Notes: a model not told the origin generated them from the sequence alone. Counted from the stretch's first letter, positions 1 through 8,980 are shown. The stretch is DNA of 64,000 bases from Cognatilysobacter terrigena (GCF_004361065.1 NZ_SELT01000003.1:62001-126000); one strand, 5' to 3'. Made by a program: numbers and translations.

Positions 1-46
1 TCCGGCTAGACTGTGCGCCCTTCGCCGAGGCAGCCGCTTCGGCATT

Positions 47-121
47 GGGCGGTTAGCTCAGCGGTAGAGCACTACCTTGACATGGTAGGGGTCACAGGTT
101 CGAACCCTGTACCGCCCACCA
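47..121 (+). tRNA. tRNA-Val (anticodon GAC)
   Basis: A 75-nt cloverleaf. The acceptor stem gggcggt (47-53) pairs with accgccc (111-117), and the gene encodes its own CCA end. The anticodon stem ctacc/ggtag encloses the loop ttgacat, giving anticodon GAC at 79-81, which reads GUC valine codons. The T-arm ggttcgaaccc is canonical. Confidence 0.97.
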
Positions 122-134
122 CTTACGTGGTCAG

Positions 135-169
135 ACGGCGCGATCTCACGATCGCGCCGTTTTGCTTTT
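135..169 (+). terminator. Rho-independent terminator of tRNA-Val
   Basis: A perfect 10-bp stem, acggcgcgat (135-144) with atcgcgccgt (151-160), closes a 6-nt loop. A T-rich tail (tttgctttt) follows. It lies 13 nt after the tRNA CCA end. Confidence 0.85.
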
Positions 170-174
170 GGCGA

Positions 175-504
175 TCAGGCGACGCGCCGCGTCGGGCCAC
201 TGGGTGGCCGGGACCGCACCGACCGGCCGTGCCGGCGATGTGCGGCGCGACGATGGGCACGGGCCTCGAGGCGGGCCGCCGTGCGTCCTTCGACGTCGAG
301 CAGGACGAGCCACGCGACCAGGCAACCGACCGCTGCGAGGGCAGCCACGGTGCGCGCGAGCGCCTCGGCGCGGCACGCCCCGGCGATCAGCATCGCGGTC
401 AGAACGGCAAGCAGGGCGAGGGCGCAGCGGAGTCGACGCAGCGGGCGGGGCGTGGCGGTCATGAGGCGCTCCGGGTCGGTCGCGTCATTTTTCGGGCGCG
501 CCAT
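175..504 (-). CDS. Small two-helix membrane protein, unknown function
   Basis: A 109-aa protein beginning MARPKND. It shows two hydrophobic segments, roughly residues 23-42 (ALALLAVLTAMLIAGA) and 50-66 (TVAALAAVGCLVAWLVLL), then a short Arg-rich tail that would be cytoplasmic under the positive-inside rule. A later ATG at 462 would give a 95-aa form with both helices. I do not recognise the family. It converges on tRNA-Val and diverges from the molybdenum-cofactor operon. The reading frame is open further upstream, so the start is uncertain. Confidence 0.5.
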   Translation of the reverse strand: MARPKNDATDPERLMTATPRPLRRLRCALALLAVLTAMLIAGACRAEALARTVAALAAVGCLVAWLVLLDVEGRTAARLEARAHRRAAHRRHGRSVRSRPPSGPTRRVA

Positions 505-625
505 GACAGTCCGGTGAGACGGTACTGAAAGTTCGATGACAGGTCGTCTCGGCCGGTGAATGCGCGAGACGTTAAGCTGCACGCCTGTCATGCCGGCGGC
601 GCTGCCGACGGCGGGAAGGAGTCCG

Positions 626-1606
626 ATGTCCGTCCTGTCCGACCCGTTCGGTCGCACATTTCCCTACTTGCGGCTCTCGCTCACCGAGGCCTGCAATTTC
701 CGGTGCGGCTACTGCCTGCCGGACGGCTACGCCGCGGACGGTCGCCCGGTATTCCTCGCACGCGACGAGGTGCGACGCCTGATCGAAGGTTTTGCGAGCG
801 TCGGCATGCGCAAGGTGCGCCTGACCGGCGGTGAGCCGACGTTGCGCAAGGACCTGGTCGACGTCATCGGCGATATCGCATCCGTCCCGGGCGTTTCGAA
901 TATTGCGCTCACCACGAACGGCACCCGACTGCCTTCACAGGTGGGCGCGTGGCGCGAAGCCGGCTTGACCTCGCTCAACGTCAGCGTCGACTGCCTCGAC
1001 CGCGACGTCTTCCACGCCGTCACTGGCCACGATCGTCTTCCGGAAATTCTCGAAGGCGTCGAGCAGGCGCTGACGCTCGGCTACGACGCGATCAAGCTCA
1101 ATGCCGTGTTGCTGCGTGGCGTCAACGACGAAAGCCTGCCGCAGTGGCTCGACTACCTGCGCGATCGACGCGTCAGCGTGCGTTTCATCGAACTGATGCG
1201 CACCAACGACAACGTCGCGTACTTCGAGCGCCACCACGTGCGGGCGGAGACGCTCGAGCGGACGTTGGTCGAATCCGGCTGGGTGCGGATGATGCGCGCG
1301 TCGGACGCCGGCCCCGCGAACGAATACGTGCATCCGGATTACGCCGGTCGCATCGGCGTCATCGCACCGTATTCGAAGGACTTCTGCATGGGCTGCAATC
1401 GGTTGCGCGTGACGGCGCGGGGCGACCTGCGCCTCTGCCTGTTCGGCGACTTCGGCGTGCCGCTGCGACCGCTCCTGCAGCGCGACGAAGATCGGGACGC
1501 CCTCGTCGACCTCATCGCAGGCCAGCTGCGGTTGAAGGCGGCCGGTCACGGTCTGCACGAAGGCAACAGCGGCATCACGCCGCATCTCGCATCCATCGGA
1601 GGCTGA
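626..1606 (+). CDS. moaA: GTP 3',8-cyclase MoaA
   Basis: A 326-aa radical-SAM enzyme that catalyses the first step of molybdenum cofactor synthesis, converting GTP to 3',8-cyclo-GTP, which MoaC turns into cPMP. The N-terminal 4Fe-4S motif CNFRCGYC supplies Cys23, Cys27 and Cys30. A second cluster motif, CMGC followed by a Cys in RLCLFG, lies near the C-terminus. The protein ends in Gly-Gly, as active MoaA proteins do. The ATG at 626 is chosen over an in-frame ATG at 560 because an SD-like gggaaggag precedes it and the alignment begins there. It is the first gene of an overlapping moa operon. Confidence 0.96.
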   Translation: MSVLSDPFGRTFPYLRLSLTEACNFRCGYCLPDGYAADGRPVFLARDEVRRLIEGFASVGMRKVRLTGGEPTLRKDLVDVIGDIASVPGVSNIALTTNGTRLPSQVGAWREAGLTSLNVSVDCLDRDVFHAVTGHDRLPEILEGVEQALTLGYDAIKLNAVLLRGVNDESLPQWLDYLRDRRVSVRFIELMRTNDNVAYFERHHVRAETLERTLVESGWVRMMRASDAGPANEYVHPDYAGRIGVIAPYSKDFCMGCNRLRVTARGDLRLCLFGDFGVPLRPLLQRDEDRDALVDLIAGQLRLKAAGHGLHEGNSGITPHLASIGG

Positions 1607-2593
1607 GTGTCGGTCGAGTCGTTCCACATGGCCGACGTGCGCGGCAAGCGGCCGACGCGCCGGCGTGCCGTGGCCGTCGGTGAATTGCACGCGGGTGCCG
1701 AGGCGTACGCGGCGATCGTCGAGCGTCGCCTGCCGAAGGGCGACGCGATGGTGATGGCGGAGATCGCCGGGCTGCAGGGCGCGAAGCAGGCGTCCAACCT
1801 GATGCCGCTCTGCCATCCGTTACTGCTCGAACTCGTGCGTGTTCGTTGCGTGCCGGTGCCGGAGCGCCGTGCGATCCGCGTGTACTGCGAAGTCGCCACC
1901 GAAGCGCGCACGGGCGTCGAGATGGAAGCGCTGGCGGGGGCGAGCGCCGCGCTGCTGACGCTGTACGACCTGACCAAGCCCGTCGAGCCGGCGCTGTCGA
2001 TCGAGGCCGTGCGCCTGCTCTTCAAGGAAGGCGGCAAAAAGGGGCTGTGGCGACATCCGCTCGGGATGAGCGACGAGGAGATCGCGCATTACAAGCCGCG
2101 CGATGTCGCGCGACTCGAGGGTGTCCCTTGTGCCGTGATCACGTTGAGCGACCGGGTGAGCAATGGCGAGGCCGAGGATGCGTCGGGGCCGGAACTCGTC
2201 AATGGCCTGAAGAAGCTCGGCGCCGAGGTGCGCGCAGAGCAGTTGCCGGACGGCATCGAGCCGCTGCGCTCGCGCTTGATCTTTCTCGCCGCCGACGGCG
2301 TTCGGCTGTGCCTGTGCACCGGCGGCACCGGATTGGGGCCGCGTGACAACACGCCCGAAGCGTTGCTGCAGGCGGGCGGTATCGAAGTCGAAGGCCTCGC
2401 GGAAATGTTCCGCAGCGAAAGTCGTCATTACACGCCGCTGGCGTGGCTAAGTCGCGCGCGCGCGATTCGTCTCGATCGCATGCTCGTCATCGCACTGCCC
2501 GGGAGCCCGCGCGCCGCACGACAGGGCTTCGACATCCTCGCACCGCTGCTTGCGCACGCGCTGGCGATGGTGGAAGGAGCAGGGCACGCGTGA
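1607..2593 (+). CDS. moaCB: MoaC-MoaB fusion (cPMP synthase / molybdopterin adenylyltransferase-like)
   Basis: A 328-aa two-domain protein with a GTG start directly after the moaA stop. Residues about 1-155 are MoaC (IAGLQGAKQASNLMPLCHPL), which rearranges 3',8-cyclo-GTP to cPMP. Residues about 165-328 are a MoaB/MogA-type domain with the CTGGTGLGPRD nucleotide-binding signature, which adenylylates molybdopterin before molybdate insertion. Such fusions are known in xanthomonads, where the protein is called bifunctional MoaC/MoaB. It overlaps moeA by 4 bp (GTGA). No separate moaB or mogA is seen in the window. Confidence 0.92.
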   Translation: MSVESFHMADVRGKRPTRRRAVAVGELHAGAEAYAAIVERRLPKGDAMVMAEIAGLQGAKQASNLMPLCHPLLLELVRVRCVPVPERRAIRVYCEVATEARTGVEMEALAGASAALLTLYDLTKPVEPALSIEAVRLLFKEGGKKGLWRHPLGMSDEEIAHYKPRDVARLEGVPCAVITLSDRVSNGEAEDASGPELVNGLKKLGAEVRAEQLPDGIEPLRSRLIFLAADGVRLCLCTGGTGLGPRDNTPEALLQAGGIEVEGLAEMFRSESRHYTPLAWLSRARAIRLDRMLVIALPGSPRAARQGFDILAPLLAHALAMVEGAGHA

Positions 2594-3831
2594 TCGATTA
2601 CGACGACGCACTGCGACGCCTGCTCGACGCCGCGAAACCACTTCCCGCCGAACGCATCGAGGCCAGCGACGCGATCGGGCGCGTTCTTGCGGCGCCCGTG
2701 GTGAGCGACGAATCCCTGCCGCCGTTCGACAACTCCGCGATGGATGGCTTCGCACTGCGCACCGCGGGCAACCCAGTTGCGGCAGGCACGGAGTTCATCG
2801 TCCAAGGTGGCCGCGCCGCAGGTGACGGGGCGGCCGTCGCGACGTCGGGGGCGTGGGAAATCATGACCGGCGCGCGCATGCCTGATGGGTTGGACGCGAT
2901 CGTGCCGGTCGAGCAGGTGGAGGTGCTCGAAACCGACGCCAGCGGACGGCCGGCACGCATCCGTCTCACCGCATCGGTTGCCACAGCACAACACCTGCGC
3001 CGCGCGGGCGAGGACGTCGAGATCGGTGCGACGCTCGCGCCAGCGGGCACGTTGATCGATCCCGCGTTGCGCACGCTCTGCGCTGCGGTGGGTCTCGCGA
3101 CGGTCGATGTTGCGCGTCGTCCGCGCGTCGCGCTGATCAACACTGGTCGCGAGCTCGTCGACGATCCGCGCCGGGCGCTCGAGGCCGGGCAGATCCGTAA
3201 TTCGAACGGCCCGGTCCTCGCTGCGCGTTTGCGCGCTGCAGGCGCCGACGTCGTGGCCGCACACACCGTGGGCGACGACATCGACGCGTTCATCGACGCG
3301 ATCGCATCGCTGCCGCCACACGATGTCGTCGTCAGCACAGGCGCAGTGTCGATGGGGCGGTTCGATTTCGTGCCGGAAGCACTGAGCCGAATCGGCGCGA
3401 CGACGCTGTTCCACAAGGTGCGCATACGCCCCGGCAAGCCGATCCTTGCGGCGACGCTGCCGTCCGGCGCGATGTTCTTCGGGTTGCCGGGTAATCCCGC
3501 ATCCACGGCGGTCGGCCTGCGCTTCTTCGTCGAGCCTGTCCTGCGCGCAATGCTAGGCATGGCGCCGGAAGCCGGGACGTTGCTGCCGTTGCGCGCGTCG
3601 TACGCGAAGCGCGTGCCGTTGCGCATGCATCTGAAGGCGCGCGTCGCGCTGGACGCTGATGCGCGTGCGACCGTCGAGCTTCTTGGCGGCCAGGAGTCGT
3701 TCCGCATCCGACCGCTACTCGACGCCAACGCCTGGGCCGTGATCGAACACGATGTCGATGCCCTCGACACCGGTGAACGTGTGCGCGTGATGAGCCGCGG
3801 GCACCTGGAACCGCTGACGGTGGCTTCATGA
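2590..3831 (+). CDS. moeA: Molybdopterin molybdotransferase MoeA
   Basis: A 413-aa protein that inserts molybdate into adenylylated molybdopterin. It has the family signatures PFDNSAMDGFA near residue 50 and a central MoCF-biosynthesis fold with STGAVSMGRFDFV, followed by GLPGNPAS. Its length matches the E. coli protein. The GTG at 2590 overlaps the preceding stop (GTGA). A longer in-frame ORF starts at 2443, but that extension would lie inside moaCB and has no family similarity. Confidence 0.95.
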   Translation: MIDYDDALRRLLDAAKPLPAERIEASDAIGRVLAAPVVSDESLPPFDNSAMDGFALRTAGNPVAAGTEFIVQGGRAAGDGAAVATSGAWEIMTGARMPDGLDAIVPVEQVEVLETDASGRPARIRLTASVATAQHLRRAGEDVEIGATLAPAGTLIDPALRTLCAAVGLATVDVARRPRVALINTGRELVDDPRRALEAGQIRNSNGPVLAARLRAAGADVVAAHTVGDDIDAFIDAIASLPPHDVVVSTGAVSMGRFDFVPEALSRIGATTLFHKVRIRPGKPILAATLPSGAMFFGLPGNPASTAVGLRFFVEPVLRAMLGMAPEAGTLLPLRASYAKRVPLRMHLKARVALDADARATVELLGGQESFRIRPLLDANAWAVIEHDVDALDTGERVRVMSRGHLEPLTVAS

Positions 3832-4085
3832 AGACAGTCCGCATCGATCTGTTTGGCGCGCTGCGCGACGTCGCGCCTGGTGCGTCGCTCACGATCGACA
3901 CCGATGCACGCACGGTCGGTGAGTTGCGCGCGCAACTCGACGCGCAATCCGGCGAGTGGCCCGCACAGGCACGCGCACTGTTGTCGCGTTCGGCACTCGC
4001 GAGCACGTCGACCGTTCTTCGCGACGGCGACGCGTTGCCCGACGACGGCCAGCTCGCGCTGCTGCCGCCGGTGAGCGGAGGCTGA
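3828..4085 (+). CDS. moaD: Molybdopterin synthase sulfur carrier subunit MoaD
   Basis: An 85-aa ubiquitin-fold protein. Its C-terminal Gly-Gly (PPVSGG) is the part thiocarboxylated to carry sulfur to MoaE. The first bases overlap the moeA stop (ATGA), so the two genes are probably translationally coupled. It is directly followed by moaE, its partner subunit. Confidence 0.95.
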   Translation: MKTVRIDLFGALRDVAPGASLTIDTDARTVGELRAQLDAQSGEWPAQARALLSRSALASTSTVLRDGDALPDDGQLALLPPVSGG

Positions 4086-4086
4086 C

Positions 4087-4539
4087 GTGGAGCGGGTGCA
4101 CCTCGGCATCGCCGACGCCGCGACGCGCTCGCTCGATATCGGGGCGGCGTTCGATTTCGTCGCCGATCCTGGTTTCGGCGGCTACAACGCGTTCGTGGGC
4201 CGCATCCGCGACCTCAACCACGGTCGCCCGGTCGTCGGCGTCAGCTACGACATGTTCGACGCGCTCGCAATGCAACGGTTTCGCGAGATCGCTGACGAGG
4301 CGGTCGCTGCGTTCGGCCCCGATATCCGCATCTGGATCGAGCATGCGAAAGGGCGGCTCGACGTCGGCGGCGTGGCGGTCGTCATCGCGGTCGGCACGCG
4401 CCATCGCGACGAGGCCTTCCGCGCGTGCCGGCAGGTGATCGAAGCGGTCAAGCACACCGTGCCGATCTGGAAGCAGGAGCACTACGAGGACGGCAGCAGC
4501 GAGTGGAGCGAAGGCTGCTCGCTGTGCCACGCACCGTGA
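4087..4539 (+). CDS. moaE: Molybdopterin synthase catalytic subunit MoaE
   Basis: A 150-aa protein with a GTG start 1 nt after the moaD stop. It is the large subunit of molybdopterin synthase and converts cPMP to molybdopterin with sulfur from MoaD. Recognisable segments are GGYNAFVGRIRDLNHGRPV, the IEHAKGRLDVGGVAVVIAVG region and the C-terminal PIWKQEHYEDGSSEW containing the conserved Lys. It overlaps mobA by 4 bp (GTGA). Confidence 0.95.
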   Translation: MERVHLGIADAATRSLDIGAAFDFVADPGFGGYNAFVGRIRDLNHGRPVVGVSYDMFDALAMQRFREIADEAVAAFGPDIRIWIEHAKGRLDVGGVAVVIAVGTRHRDEAFRACRQVIEAVKHTVPIWKQEHYEDGSSEWSEGCSLCHAP

Positions 4540-5075
4540 GCTTCACCGGCGTCGTGCTCGCCGGCGGGCGTTCCTCGCGGATGGGACGCGACAAGGCGTT
4601 GCTCGAGATCGACGGTCGTACGTTGCTGGATCGCGCCATTGCGCTGCTGCAGGACGCGGGTGCGTCACGTGTTCTCGTCAGTGGAGATAGGCCGAAACAT
4701 GACGGCATCGTCGATCGAACGCCCGGCGCCGGGCCGGTCGGTGGCATCGCGAGCGTCATGCCGCATGTTGCCGGTGGGCCGATGCTGGTGGTGCCGGTCG
4801 ACCTGCCGGATCTGGACGTCAGGAACGTGCAGATATTGATGGCGGCGCTTTCGACGGCACAGGCCGTCTGTTTCCAGGGCCATCCGCTGCCATGGGCGGC
4901 ACGCGTGGACGCGCGACTGCGCGGGATCGTCGACGACGTGATGCGTGATGCTCCGCAGGGCCCCTCGATGCGCGCCCTGCACGCGGCGGTCGGCGGCATC
5001 GAAATCGAAGTGCTGGCGCCGCTCGCGCTGCGCAATCTCAATGCGCCCGCCGACTTCGAGGCCCGATCACGATGA
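4536..5075 (+). CDS. mobA: Molybdenum cofactor guanylyltransferase MobA
   Basis: A 179-aa nucleotidyltransferase with the signature LAGGRSSRMGRDKALLEIDG at the N-terminus. It attaches GMP to the molybdenum cofactor to form the bis-MGD cofactor of DMSO-reductase-type enzymes. A GTG start at 4536 overlaps the moaE stop and places the signature seven residues in. A longer in-frame start at 4425 is rejected because it would lie within moaE. The protein is slightly shorter than E. coli MobA (about 194 aa). Confidence 0.9.
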   Translation: MSFTGVVLAGGRSSRMGRDKALLEIDGRTLLDRAIALLQDAGASRVLVSGDRPKHDGIVDRTPGAGPVGGIASVMPHVAGGPMLVVPVDLPDLDVRNVQILMAALSTAQAVCFQGHPLPWAARVDARLRGIVDDVMRDAPQGPSMRALHAAVGGIEIEVLAPLALRNLNAPADFEARSR

Positions 5076-5395
5076 AGGTGCAGTTCGACGAGCGCCGCAT
5101 CCGCGTGCGCCTGGGCAAGGCGGAGTTCGCCGCGTTGTGCGGGGGCGCGCCGCTTTCCGTGTCGGCCGGGTGGGCGACGGGCACGTGGTCGTTCGCGATT
5201 GGGCTCGGCGATGCCTTCACGACCGTCGGCGAGGGCGGCAACGTCCGAGTGACGCTGCCGCGCGCCGACCTCGAAGTCCTCTCGGTGCGTTTGCCCGCGA
5301 AGGACGGTCTGACCTACGCCATCGACGGCCCGTGCGGCGCCTGCGAGCTGACCGTCGAAGTCGACCTGCACGACGGCCGCGCCCGCGCGCGTTGA
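5072..5395 (+). CDS. Unknown protein, last gene of the moa operon
   Basis: A 107-aa protein beginning MKVQFDERRIRVRLGKAEFAAL. It overlaps mobA by 4 bp (ATGA), so it belongs to the molybdenum-cofactor operon. It is predicted to be soluble, with alternating beta-type segments and a late CGAC motif in DGPCGACELTVEV. The opening, about 30 residues of a 'short RNA/cofactor accessory' type, resembles small uncharacterised proteins found beside moa genes (possibly DUF7009), but I cannot confirm that. A role in cofactor synthesis or in maturation of a molybdoenzyme is only inferred from context. Confidence 0.75.
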   Translation: MKVQFDERRIRVRLGKAEFAALCGGAPLSVSAGWATGTWSFAIGLGDAFTTVGEGGNVRVTLPRADLEVLSVRLPAKDGLTYAIDGPCGACELTVEVDLHDGRARAR

Positions 5396-5593
5396 CGTAC
5401 GCGTCGAAAGCCCCAACCATTACGGTTCGCGCGGCGTCCTGGCCGCGCCCGAGACCGAGGTGGCCCGCGGGAACGCCGGCCGAGCGTGCGACATGAGCAC
5501 TACCATCGCCCCGCGCTGAATTCCTCCCGCACCGGCCGCCGCCGGTGCCGCGTTCCCGTGTCGCACGGCCGACACTGCAATACCGGATATCCC

Positions 5594-7492
5594 ATGATCG
5601 CCATCACGCTGCCCGACGGCTCGCGCCGCGAGTTCGACCACCCCGTTTCCGTTGCCGACGTCGCCGCGTCGATCGGCCCGGGCCTCGCCAAGTCCACCGT
5701 CGCCGGTGAAGTCGACGGCAAGCTCGTCGACGCCTGCGACGTCATCGACCACGACGCGAAGCTCCGCATCATCACGCCGAAGGATCCCGAGGGCGTCGAG
5801 ATCATCCGCCACTCCTGCGCGCACCTCGTCGGCCACGCGGTGAAGCAGCTCTATCCGAACGCCAAGATGGTGATCGGCCCCGTCATCGAGGACGGCTTCT
5901 ACTACGACATCTGGAACGAGCGCCCGTTCACGCCCGACGATCTCGTCGCCATCGAAAAGCGCATGGCCGAGCTGATCGACAAGGACTACGACGTCATCAA
6001 GCGCGTCACGCCGCGCGAGGAAGTCATCGCGGTCTTCAAGGAGCGCGGCGAGGACTACAAGCTGCGCCTCGTCGAGGACATGCCCGACGAAAAGGCGATG
6101 GGCCTGTATCACCACGAGGAATACGTCGACATGTGCCGCGGCCCGCACGTGCCCAACACGCGCTTCCTCAAGGCATTCAAGCTGACGCGCATCTCTGGCG
6201 CCTACTGGCGCGGCGACTCGAAGAACGAGCAGCTGCAGCGCATCTACGGCACGGCGTGGGCGGATACCAAGCAGCTCAAGGCCTACATCCAGCGCATCGA
6301 GGAAGCCGAGAAGCGCGACCACCGCAAGATCGGCAAGCAGCAGGATCTCTTCCACCTGCAGGAAGAGGGTCCCGGCCTGATCTTCTGGCATCCGAAGGGC
6401 TGGTCGATCTGGCAGGTCGTCGAGCAGTACATGCGCCGCGTGTACCGCCGCTCCGGCTATCAGGAAGTGCGTTGCCCGCAGATCCTGGACGTGTCGCTGT
6501 GGCAGAAGTCCGGCCACTGGGACAACTACAAGGACAACATGTTCTTCACGGAGTCCGAGAAGCGGACGTACGCGCTGAAGCCCATGAATTGTCCGGGCCA
6601 CGTGCAGGTGTTCAACCAAGGCCTGCACAGCTATCGCGACCTGCCGATCCGCTACGGCGAGTTCGGCGCCTGCCATCGCAACGAGCCCTCGGGCGCGCTG
6701 CACGGCATCCTGCGCGTGCGCGGCTTCACCCAGGACGACGGCCACGTCTTCTGCACGGAAGACCAGATCGAGTCGGAAGTCCGCGCGTTCCACGCGCAGG
6801 CGCTGAAGGTCTATGCCGACTTCGGCTTCGAGGACATCCAGATCAAGATCGCATTGCGTCCGGACAACCGGCTCGGCGACGACGCGACCTGGGACAAGGC
6901 GGAGGACGCGCTGCGTTCGGCGCTGCGCGCGGCCGGGGTCGAATGGCAGGAGCTGCCGGGCGAGGGCGCGTTCTACGGCCCGAAGATCGAGTACCACCTG
7001 CGCGATGCCATCGGCCGCACGTGGCAGCTCGGCACGATGCAGGTCGACTTCATGATGCCGGCACGCCTCGGCGCGGAATATGTCGACGAGGCTTCGCAAC
7101 GCCGCCATCCGGTGATGCTGCACCGGGCGATCGTCGGCTCGATGGAGCGCTTCATCGGCATCCTGATCGAGCACCACGCCGGCGTCTTCCCGAGCTGGCT
7201 GGCGCCGATCCAGGCCGTCCTCATGAACATTACCGACGCCCAGGCGGATTGGGTGGCCGATGTCCGGAAAACCCTTATGGATCAAGGCTTCCGCGTCGAT
7301 TCCGATTTGCGGAACGAGAAGATCGGCTATAAGATCCGCGAGCACACGCTGCAGCGCGTGCCGTACCTGCTGGTGGTCGGAGACCGCGAGAAGGAGAACG
7401 GCATGGTCGCCGTGCGGACCCGCGGAGGGGAGGATCTGGGCTCGATGACCATCGACCAGTTCGCCGCGAGGCTGCAAGGCGAGGCCCTGTAA
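5594..7492 (+). CDS. thrS: Threonine-tRNA ligase
   Basis: A 632-aa class II aminoacyl-tRNA synthetase. Order of domains: N-terminal TGS domain (about 1-62); editing domain with [11 protein letters not shown] and the [10 protein letters not shown] motif; catalytic core with [10 protein letters not shown] and [19 protein letters not shown] (motif 2); and the anticodon-binding domain from about 530. Its length is close to the E. coli enzyme (642 aa). The ATG at 5594 is the natural start (MIAITLPDG); the longer in-frame ORF from 5486 adds 36 residues with no similarity. It heads the thrS-infC-rpmI-rplT block. Confidence 0.97.
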   Translation: MIAITLPDGSRREFDHPVSVADVAASIGPGLAKSTVAGEVDGKLVDACDVIDHDAKLRIITPKDPEGVEIIRHSCAHLVGHAVKQLYPNAKMVIGPVIEDGFYYDIWNERPFTPDDLVAIEKRMAELIDKDYDVIKRVTPREEVIAVFKERGEDYKLRLVEDMPDEKAMGLYHHEEYVDMCRGPHVPNTRFLKAFKLTRISGAYWRGDSKNEQLQRIYGTAWADTKQLKAYIQRIEEAEKRDHRKIGKQQDLFHLQEEGPGLIFWHPKGWSIWQVVEQYMRRVYRRSGYQEVRCPQILDVSLWQKSGHWDNYKDNMFFTESEKRTYALKPMNCPGHVQVFNQGLHSYRDLPIRYGEFGACHRNEPSGALHGILRVRGFTQDDGHVFCTEDQIESEVRAFHAQALKVYADFGFEDIQIKIALRPDNRLGDDATWDKAEDALRSALRAAGVEWQELPGEGAFYGPKIEYHLRDAIGRTWQLGTMQVDFMMPARLGAEYVDEASQRRHPVMLHRAIVGSMERFIGILIEHHAGVFPSWLAPIQAVLMNITDAQADWVADVRKTLMDQGFRVDSDLRNEKIGYKIREHTLQRVPYLLVVGDREKENGMVAVRTRGGEDLGSMTIDQFAARLQGEAL

Positions 7493-7511
7493 GGGCCCGG
7501 CTGCCGACTAG

Positions 7512-7533
7512 ACCGGCCGTCCGGACGGCCGGT
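7512..7533 (+). promoter_or_regulatory. Palindrome between thrS and infC
   Basis: A perfect 22-nt GC-rich inverted repeat (each arm accggccgtcc or its complement) 20 nt after the thrS stop and 22 nt before the infC start. It has no long U-tract. It may be an attenuator or an RNA-processing hairpin separating thrS from infC expression; this is inference only. Confidence 0.45.
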
Positions 7534-7555
7534 TTCCATACCTGGAGACCGCAAC

Positions 7556-8083
7556 ATCAGTACGCTCGAAAAGCCGAATCGGAAGAACAGCGAGATCCGC
7601 GTCCCACGCGTCCGTGTCATCGGAAGCGATGGCGAGATGATCGGCGTGCTCACGCGCGACGAAGCCCTCACGATGGCCCAGGACGAAGGCCTCGATCTCG
7701 TTGAAATCCAGCCGAACGCGGACCCGCCGGTCTGCAAGATCATGGATTTCGGCAAGTTCCGCTTCGAGCAGCAGAAGAAGGCCAACGAGGCCAAGAAGAA
7801 GTCGAAGCAGGTCGAGATCAAGGAAATGAAGTTCCGCCCCGTTACCGACGAGGGCGACTACCAGATCAAGCTGCGCAACATGCGCCGCTTCCTGGAAGAA
7901 GGCGACAAGATCAAGGTCAACATCCGCTTCCGTGGCCGCGAGATGAGCCACCAGGAGCTGGGTCGCCAGATGGCGGAGCGCATCGAGAAGGACCTGGGCG
8001 AGGACATCGTGATCGAGTCCCGTCCGCGCCTCGAAGGCCGCCAGATGGTCATGATGATCGCGCCGAAGAAGAAGCAGCCGTAA
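7556..8083 (+). CDS. infC: Translation initiation factor IF-3 (ATC start codon)
   Basis: A 175-aa protein that prevents premature subunit joining and proofreads start codons. The family N-terminus (STLEKPNRKNSEIRVPRVRVIGSDGEMIGV) lies upstream of the first in-frame ATG at 7637. The reading frame is open back to an ATC at 7556, preceded by ctggag. IF-3 genes typically use rare AUU/AUC starts so that IF-3 represses its own translation, and this gene fits that pattern. The C-terminal domain ends EGRQMVMMIAPKKKQP. An ATG start would delete part of the N-terminal domain. Confidence 0.94.
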   Translation: MSTLEKPNRKNSEIRVPRVRVIGSDGEMIGVLTRDEALTMAQDEGLDLVEIQPNADPPVCKIMDFGKFRFEQQKKANEAKKKSKQVEIKEMKFRPVTDEGDYQIKLRNMRRFLEEGDKIKVNIRFRGREMSHQELGRQMAERIEKDLGEDIVIESRPRLEGRQMVMMIAPKKKQP

Positions 8084-8211
8084 CGGCCGTTTGCGTTTGC
8101 GGGGGCAGGAAATCTCGCAACGCCGCGTTTGGGGCCCGGCGGCCTGCGGCCAGCGGACGGGCGTCCAGGCCCAGCGGGACGCGGCGGCGCGGCCATCGCC
8201 AACCCACTGAT

Positions 8212-8240
8212 TTGCACGGGATTAACGGGTCGTGCACAAT
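8212..8240 (+). promoter_or_regulatory. Predicted sigma-70 promoter for rpmI-rplT
   Basis: A -35 TTGCAC (8212-8217) and a -10 CACAAT (8235-8240) are separated by exactly 17 nt. They sit in the 313-nt gap between infC and rpmI. Transcription would begin near 8247, leaving a leader of about 150 nt before rpmI. Confidence 0.55.
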
Positions 8241-8246
8241 ACGCGG

Positions 8247-8396
8247 CCCGGTTCGCACCGGGCGTGCCGAGAGGCACCGAGGACCCGTCACGACCGGCCC
8301 GGCCGGATCGTCGACCAACACGCCGGTATGGGCAGGACGGAAAGCGTGGCGCAGGCCACCGCCCAGCCAGTCAGAAACTCCGATTAGGACATCGCA
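8247..8396 (+). promoter_or_regulatory. GC-rich leader of rpmI-rplT, possible L20 autoregulatory region
   Basis: About 150 nt without an ORF. It contains short inverted segments such as ggcccggttcgcaccgggc, so the transcript is probably structured. In other bacteria the leader ahead of rpmI-rplT binds ribosomal protein L20 for feedback control. That role here is inferred from position; no conserved L20-leader consensus was verified. The preceding stretch 8084-8211 shows nothing else recognisable. Confidence 0.35.
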
Positions 8397-8594
8397 ATGC
8401 CCAAGATCAAGACCAATCGGGCGGCGGCCAAGCGCTTCCGGAAGACCGCTTCCGGCAAGTACAAGTGCGGCCACGCCAACAAGAGCCACATCCTCACCAA
8501 GAAGGCGACCAAGCGGAAGCGCAACCTCCGGCAGACGAACCACGTTCGTGCCGAGGACGCGGGCCGTCTGGACCGCATGCTGCCGTATCTCTGA
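8397..8594 (+). CDS. rpmI: 50S ribosomal protein L35
   Basis: A 65-aa, very basic protein ([20 protein letters not shown]...) of typical L35 length and sequence. It is a component of the large ribosomal subunit. It sits 13 nt upstream of rplT, the usual partner, and the two are probably co-transcribed from the promoter at 8212-8240. Confidence 0.97.
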   Translation: MPKIKTNRAAAKRFRKTASGKYKCGHANKSHILTKKATKRKRNLRQTNHVRAEDAGRLDRMLPYL

Positions 8595-8607
8595 GGAGGG
8601 CTGAACC

Positions 8608-8967
8608 ATGGCACGAGTTAAGCGTGGTGTGATGGCGCGTCGCCGTCACAAGAAGGTCCTCGCCCAGGCGAAGGGTTACTACAACGCGCGTCGCAAGGTC
8701 TTCCGCGTCGCCAAGCAGGCGGTCACGAAGGCGCTGCAGTACGCGTACATCGGCCGCAAGCAGAAGAAGCGTCATTTCCGCACGCTGTGGATCGCGCGTA
8801 TCAACGCCGCGAGCCGCACGAACGGCATGAGCTACTCGCGCTTCATCAACGGTCTGATGAAGGCCGGTATCACGCTCGATCGCAAGGTGCTGGCGGACAT
8901 CGCCGTGCACGACGCGGCGGCGTTTACCGCGCTGACCGAGAAGGCGAAGAGCGCGCTCGCGGCGTAA
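8608..8967 (+). CDS. rplT: 50S ribosomal protein L20
   Basis: A 119-aa protein starting [16 protein letters not shown], with the conserved L20 central helix [17 protein letters not shown]. It is an early assembly protein of the 50S subunit and, in other species, the repressor of its own operon. A clear SD (gaggaggg) ends about 8 nt before the ATG. Confidence 0.97.
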   Translation: MARVKRGVMARRRHKKVLAQAKGYYNARRKVFRVAKQAVTKALQYAYIGRKQKKRHFRTLWIARINAASRTNGMSYSRFINGLMKAGITLDRKVLADIAVHDAAAFTALTEKAKSALAA

Positions 8968-8980
8968 GAAGCACCAAGCG

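Noticed and set aside
5420..7477. 685-codon minus-strand frame over thrS
   Set aside because: Antisense to thrS; composition and lack of family similarity mark it as a shadow.
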